64,000 nt of DNA from the NCBI GenBank assembly GCA_040757835.1, contig JBFLWJ010000013.1:1-64000 (forward strand), written 5' to 3'. Below, piece by piece: positions 60,976 to 64,000 of this stretch (its first letter is position 1; every line of letters begins with the position of its first letter). A model generated the notes under the pieces. That model worked only from the letters and a program-made list of their open reading frames with translations, made no database searches and was not told where the DNA came from. The DNA is from Actinomycetota bacterium. GTDB lineage: Bacteria; Actinomycetota; Geothermincolia; Geothermincolales; RBG-13-55-18. The position numbers and the translations under genes were made by a program.

Positions 60976-61743
60976 TCAGCCCATCCCCGCCCGTCGCTTG
61001 TAGGCCTCCACTATCGCCGGGAGGACCTCCCCCGCCAGTCCCAGGCAGACCAGGTCCGCCTGGCTGTCGCTGTAGGTGGAGATGGTGTTGACGAAGACCA
61101 GCCGGCCCTTCCTGCGCTTGGTGTAGTCGGGCAGGGCGGCGGCGGGATAGACCTCCAGCGAGCAGCCGACCACCAGCATGAGGTCGGAAGTGGAGGCCAG
61201 TTCCGCGGCGCGCGAGAGCACCTTTGAGTCGAGCGGCTCCCCGAAGAAGACCACGTCGGGCTTGATGGCGGTATGGTCCTCCGGGCAGCAGGCGACCTCG
61301 TCACCGCCACAGCTCAACTCCTTCATCTCCTCCAGCGAGAAGACGCACTGGCACTTCGTGCAGTGTCCGGTGCGGTGGGTGCCGTGGAGCTCGAGGACGT
61401 CGCTGGAACCGGCCCTCTGGTGGAGGTGGTCGATGTTCTGGGTGATCACCGCCCGCAGTTTGCCCAGGCGCTCCAGCTCGGCCAGGGCCGCGTGGGCGGG
61501 ATTGGGTGCGGCGTTCTCCAGCAGGGGATTGAGTTCCTTGGCCATCTCCCAGAAGCGCTCCGGGTGGTTGATGAAGGACTCGTAGGTGCCGTAGAGCATG
61601 GGGTCGTACTTGGTCCACAGGCCTCCGGGCGAGCGGAAATCCGGTATGCCCGATTCCACGGAGATGCCGGCGCCGGTCAGCGCCACCACCTGGAGCGATT
61701 CCAGGATCATCTGCGCGGCACGTTCGATACAGGCCTCATCCAC
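60976..61743 (-). CDS. cobB: Sir2-family NAD-dependent deacylase
   Basis: 255 residues from GTG 61743 (GGGAG eight bases upstream; longer frames lack a site). NAD-binding GAGIS (24-28) and TQNIDHLHQRAG, catalytic H119 in ELHGTH, zinc ligands C127, C130 and C144/C151/C152 in an altered second pair, and the FGE and GCSLEV motifs. Removes acyl groups from lysines, using NAD. In acyl-CoA-rich metabolism it typically controls acyl-CoA synthetases; this is an inference. It reads toward the UPF0182 gene, same strand. Confidence 0.92.
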   Translation of the reverse strand: MDEACIERAAQMILESLQVVALTGAGISVESGIPDFRSPGGLWTKYDPMLYGTYESFINHPERFWEMAKELNPLLENAAPNPAHAALAELERLGKLRAVITQNIDHLHQRAGSSDVLELHGTHRTGHCTKCQCVFSLEEMKELSCGGDEVACCPEDHTAIKPDVVFFGEPLDSKVLSRAAELASTSDLMLVVGCSLEVYPAAALPDYTKRRKGRLVFVNTISTYSDSQADLVCLGLAGEVLPAIVEAYKRRAGMG

Positions 61744-61837
61744 CTCGATCTCTCCCTGCCGAAAAGCCTCAAGCGCGCGGTTTCCGCCTCGCTCGCACCA
61801 AGAGATTATAGCATGTCGGGCGGAGCGGCTGATCGGG

Positions 61838-63454
61838 TCAGGGCAGGGTGCCCCTGGCGTTATGGCCACCGTCCCAGACACCCATGTAGGAGAAGTACAT
61901 GGAACGTTCCGCCACGATGCCCTGCTCGGACTCCACCCATATGGCCACGTCCTTGTCCGGGCCCACCATCTCGTTGACGCTGATGGAGAAACGCTGGCCC
62001 GGGGCCATGAGCACGTCCTGCGTCTGTGAACTCGCGTCCCCGAAGACGTACTTGATATTTACCCTCGTCTCCACTTCTCCGGGGTTGAAGAGGCAGAGCC
62101 ACTCCGCGAAGCCCGAGCGGGTGGTACCCTCCGCGAAGAACCAGTAAACGGAGGGGTCCGGCGTCCCCAGGGAGAGGTGTCCACCGTCCCACCCGGTGGC
62201 GTACTGGAAGTACATGGGGCGCTCGGCGACGATGGGCTGGTCGGAATCGACGCGGACGGCCACGTCCTTTCCCGGGCCCACCACGGAGTTGACCAGGATG
62301 GTCTGGCGCCTCTCGGCAGCTATGGTTACCTGCTGCTCTATCTCCTGGCCGCCGACGAGATAGTAGGTGACCTCGACCGTCGCGTCCTCCTCCCCCGGGT
62401 TGGCCAGGCAGAGATACTCGTCGAAGCCCGCCTGTGTGGTGCCCTCGGCAAAGTACCAAGTGGTAAGGGGGGCGGGGGCCCCGGGGGTGATGTGGCCGTC
62501 GTCCCACTCGCCGCGGTAGGCGAAGTACATGGGGCGCTCGGCCACGATGGGCTGGTCGGAATCGACGCGGACGGCCACGTCCCGCCCCGCCCCCACGGTG
62601 TCGTTGACGTTCACCGTGTACCTTTTCCAGGCCGGGACGGTATAGGGGATGGTCTCCGCCTCGCCGTCGGGAAAGATGTAGGTGACCTGCGCCGTGGCGT
62701 CCTGCGCGCCGGGATTGGCCAGGCACAGCCATTCGTCGAAGCCGGGCCGGGTGGTGCCTTCCGCGAAATACCAGGTGTTGCTGGCCGCGAGGGCCGGCTC
62801 GCCGCAGTGGCCGCCCGTCCACGCGTTGTTGTAACGGAAGTACATGGGTCGCTCGGCGTATAGCCGCTCCGTGCCCGTCACCACCATGGAGACGTCTCGG
62901 TCCGAGCCTATCTCAGAGTTGACGTAGATGTTCATGCGGGAATGCGCGGGGATGTTGTAGTAGCGGATGCGGTTGGCCCCGTCGGCCACCAGGTAGGTCA
63001 CCGTGGCCGTGTACTGCACGTCGTAGGGGTTATAGAGGGTCAGCCATTCCTCGAAGCCAGCGCGGGTGGTGCCCTCGGCGAAATAGCACGGGATGGCCGC
63101 CGGCTGCTCGTAGACGGTGAAGTCGTAGGGCTCGCTGGAACCGAGCAGGGTGGTGACGACCACGGGCCCCGAGGTCGCCCCCTCGGGCACGATGACCACG
63201 ATGTAGGTGTCGGTCCAGATGATGGCCTGGCCCGCATCGACGCCGTTGAAGGTGACGGTGCTGATGAGCGGGAGCTGCAGCAGGCCGAATTCCGAGCCCG
63301 AGATGGCCACGGGCATGCCCACCCAGGACGCGGAGGGGAATATGCTGTCTATCACCGGCACCTGCGCTACCTGCTGGGCCTGCGCGAGAGGGGCCATGGT
63401 CAGCATCAACGCGGCTATCAGGATGATGGCGGGGATGGCTCTCGTCCAACGCAT
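61838..63454 (-). CDS. Secreted IPT/TIG protein with four DUF5719-like repeats
   Basis: 538 residues. Signal peptide at 1-28 (AIILIAALMLTMAPLAQAQ). An IPT/TIG-type beta-sandwich at about 32-116. Then four tandem ~100-residue repeats (123-219, 228-325, 333-430, 438-538), each starting WYFAEGTTRPGFDEWLCL-like and ending AERPMYF..Y...W.GGH. Two repeats also share 61 almost identical bases (62207-62267 and 62522-62582). Probably a surface or adhesive protein. No sorting signal. ATG 63454 with GGAGGT; GTG at 63466 is too near. Confidence 0.86.
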   Translation of the reverse strand: MRWTRAIPAIILIAALMLTMAPLAQAQQVAQVPVIDSIFPSASWVGMPVAISGSEFGLLQLPLISTVTFNGVDAGQAIIWTDTYIVVIVPEGATSGPVVVTTLLGSSEPYDFTVYEQPAAIPCYFAEGTTRAGFEEWLTLYNPYDVQYTATVTYLVADGANRIRYYNIPAHSRMNIYVNSEIGSDRDVSMVVTGTERLYAERPMYFRYNNAWTGGHCGEPALAASNTWYFAEGTTRPGFDEWLCLANPGAQDATAQVTYIFPDGEAETIPYTVPAWKRYTVNVNDTVGAGRDVAVRVDSDQPIVAERPMYFAYRGEWDDGHITPGAPAPLTTWYFAEGTTQAGFDEYLCLANPGEEDATVEVTYYLVGGQEIEQQVTIAAERRQTILVNSVVGPGKDVAVRVDSDQPIVAERPMYFQYATGWDGGHLSLGTPDPSVYWFFAEGTTRSGFAEWLCLFNPGEVETRVNIKYVFGDASSQTQDVLMAPGQRFSISVNEMVGPDKDVAIWVESEQGIVAERSMYFSYMGVWDGGHNARGTLP

Positions 63455-63620
63455 CTTAACCTCCACACTCGTCCTTCGGTCATCCCGTGTAATATATCAC
63501 GAAACGCGCCACTCAATCTCGCTTGTTCAGGTAAAGCAAACCCTTCAGCCTGGCGATTCATTTAGCATCGGCCAGTCTCGCGAAAAACGGATGCAAAGGG
63601 AAGAAGGGGGGGATTGGAGT

Positions 63621-64000
63621 TGATCGAGGTCAAAGGAAAGTTCATTACCCTTGCCGGGAGTCTTATGAGCCTTTATCCACAACAGCGGGAACGGGCGGAT
63701 GCCGTGCTCTTCAGCCGTACCGGAAAGCACTGGAACGATCTCGACCCCGAGGGTTTCTACGATACCGTCATCTACAAGGCCTTCCTGGATGCCTATTGCG
63801 AGGGTTCCGTGACCGGTGAAAAGGCACTGGTCACGCTGGGCAGGAACTACTTCCCCACCATCAAGAAACTGGGAGGCCTTCCCGGCGACATCAAGGATGA
63901 ACTGGAGCTGATGCTCTTTTCGACCCGCTCCTTCGCGGACGATCACCGCGGCCCGGGGATACGGCCCATCAAGGTGATCAAGGCGACGAGTGGGGAGGTC
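63621..64000 (+). CDS. Unrecognised protein, N-terminal 127 residues (runs off the right edge)
   Basis: Open frame from TTG 63621 (AAGGGGGGGA upstream) or ATG 63666. It reads IEVKGKFITLAGSLMSLYPQQRERADAV at the start, then a helical region with TGEKALVTLGRNYFPTIKK. No hit recognised; the helical pattern resembles sensor or regulatory helix bundles but this is weak. Divergent from the DUF5719-like gene. Confidence 0.65.

Overview
The window reads as chromosomal DNA of a high-GC, probably anaerobic, deep-branching actinobacterium. The lineage is an inference. It rests on a UPF0182 membrane protein of about 970 residues, a class E-type sortase, a secreted protein with DUF5719-like repeats, many acyl-CoA and SDR genes, and several cysteine-rich ferredoxin-type proteins. 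No rRNA or single-copy marker is present to fix the lineage. One tRNA, an initiator tRNA-Met with encoded CCA, lies at 55686-55762 on the minus strand.

Region by region: (i) 1-4400 is visibly more AT-rich than the rest and looks like an acquired defence island. An IS3-family end has cut a type III DNA methyltransferase gene; an intact type III restriction subunit and an unrecognised 211-residue protein follow. (ii) 4556-15569 holds an acyl-CoA ligase, a secreted alkaline-phosphatase-superfamily protein, a GlpA-like/FAD-NAD oxidoreductase/DUF1667/HbpS operon, an SDR and inorganic pyrophosphatase. (iii) 15710-19770 has a TetR regulator followed by three tandem paralogous iron-sulfur proteins, each with a very cysteine-dense motif and two ferredoxin clusters. 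(iv) 19793-29683 has a haloalkane dehalogenase-like hydrolase, a fatty acyl-AMP ligase, SDR, DUF169, an amidohydrolase, a MoxR/CbbQ ATPase with a NorD-like VWA partner, and a duplicated zinc-ribbon protein. (v) 29758-38791 has a D-aminoacylase-like hydrolase, a metallophosphoesterase, an MFS transporter, two tandem SDRs, an ATC-hydrolase-like protein and a K+ channel with RCK domain. (vi) 38888-49588 is a long minus-strand catabolic cluster: TetR, amidohydrolase, two MaoC proteins, acyl-CoA dehydrogenase, acyl-CoA ligase, a broken flavin oxidoreductase, thiolase, DUF35 and a UroD-like protein, preceded by an enoyl-CoA hydratase. (vii) 49800-64000 has a B12/radical SAM protein, a chemoreceptor, a rifampin-phosphotransferase-like enzyme, the tRNA, sortase, a second zinc-ribbon paralogue, UPF0182, a sirtuin, the DUF5719-like protein and a truncated gene at the right edge.

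The genes of region (vi) can be joined into one beta-oxidation-like route: CoA activation, dehydrogenation, hydration by a catalytic/non-catalytic MaoC pair, and thiolytic or retro-aldol cleavage by a thiolase with its DUF35 partner. The SDR genes nearby could supply the missing hydroxyacyl-CoA dehydrogenase. A shared sequence (GTGAGTTATC) upstream of both the TetR gene and the first catabolic gene suggests how the cluster is controlled.

Five non-coding inverted-repeat elements that all begin GGGGTCAG and end in its complement (18574, 25468, 31599, 36835, 55548) are scattered between genes and are the clearest unexplained mobile-looking structure. The triple iron-sulfur array at 16372-19770 is the most distinctive uncharacterised protein system.
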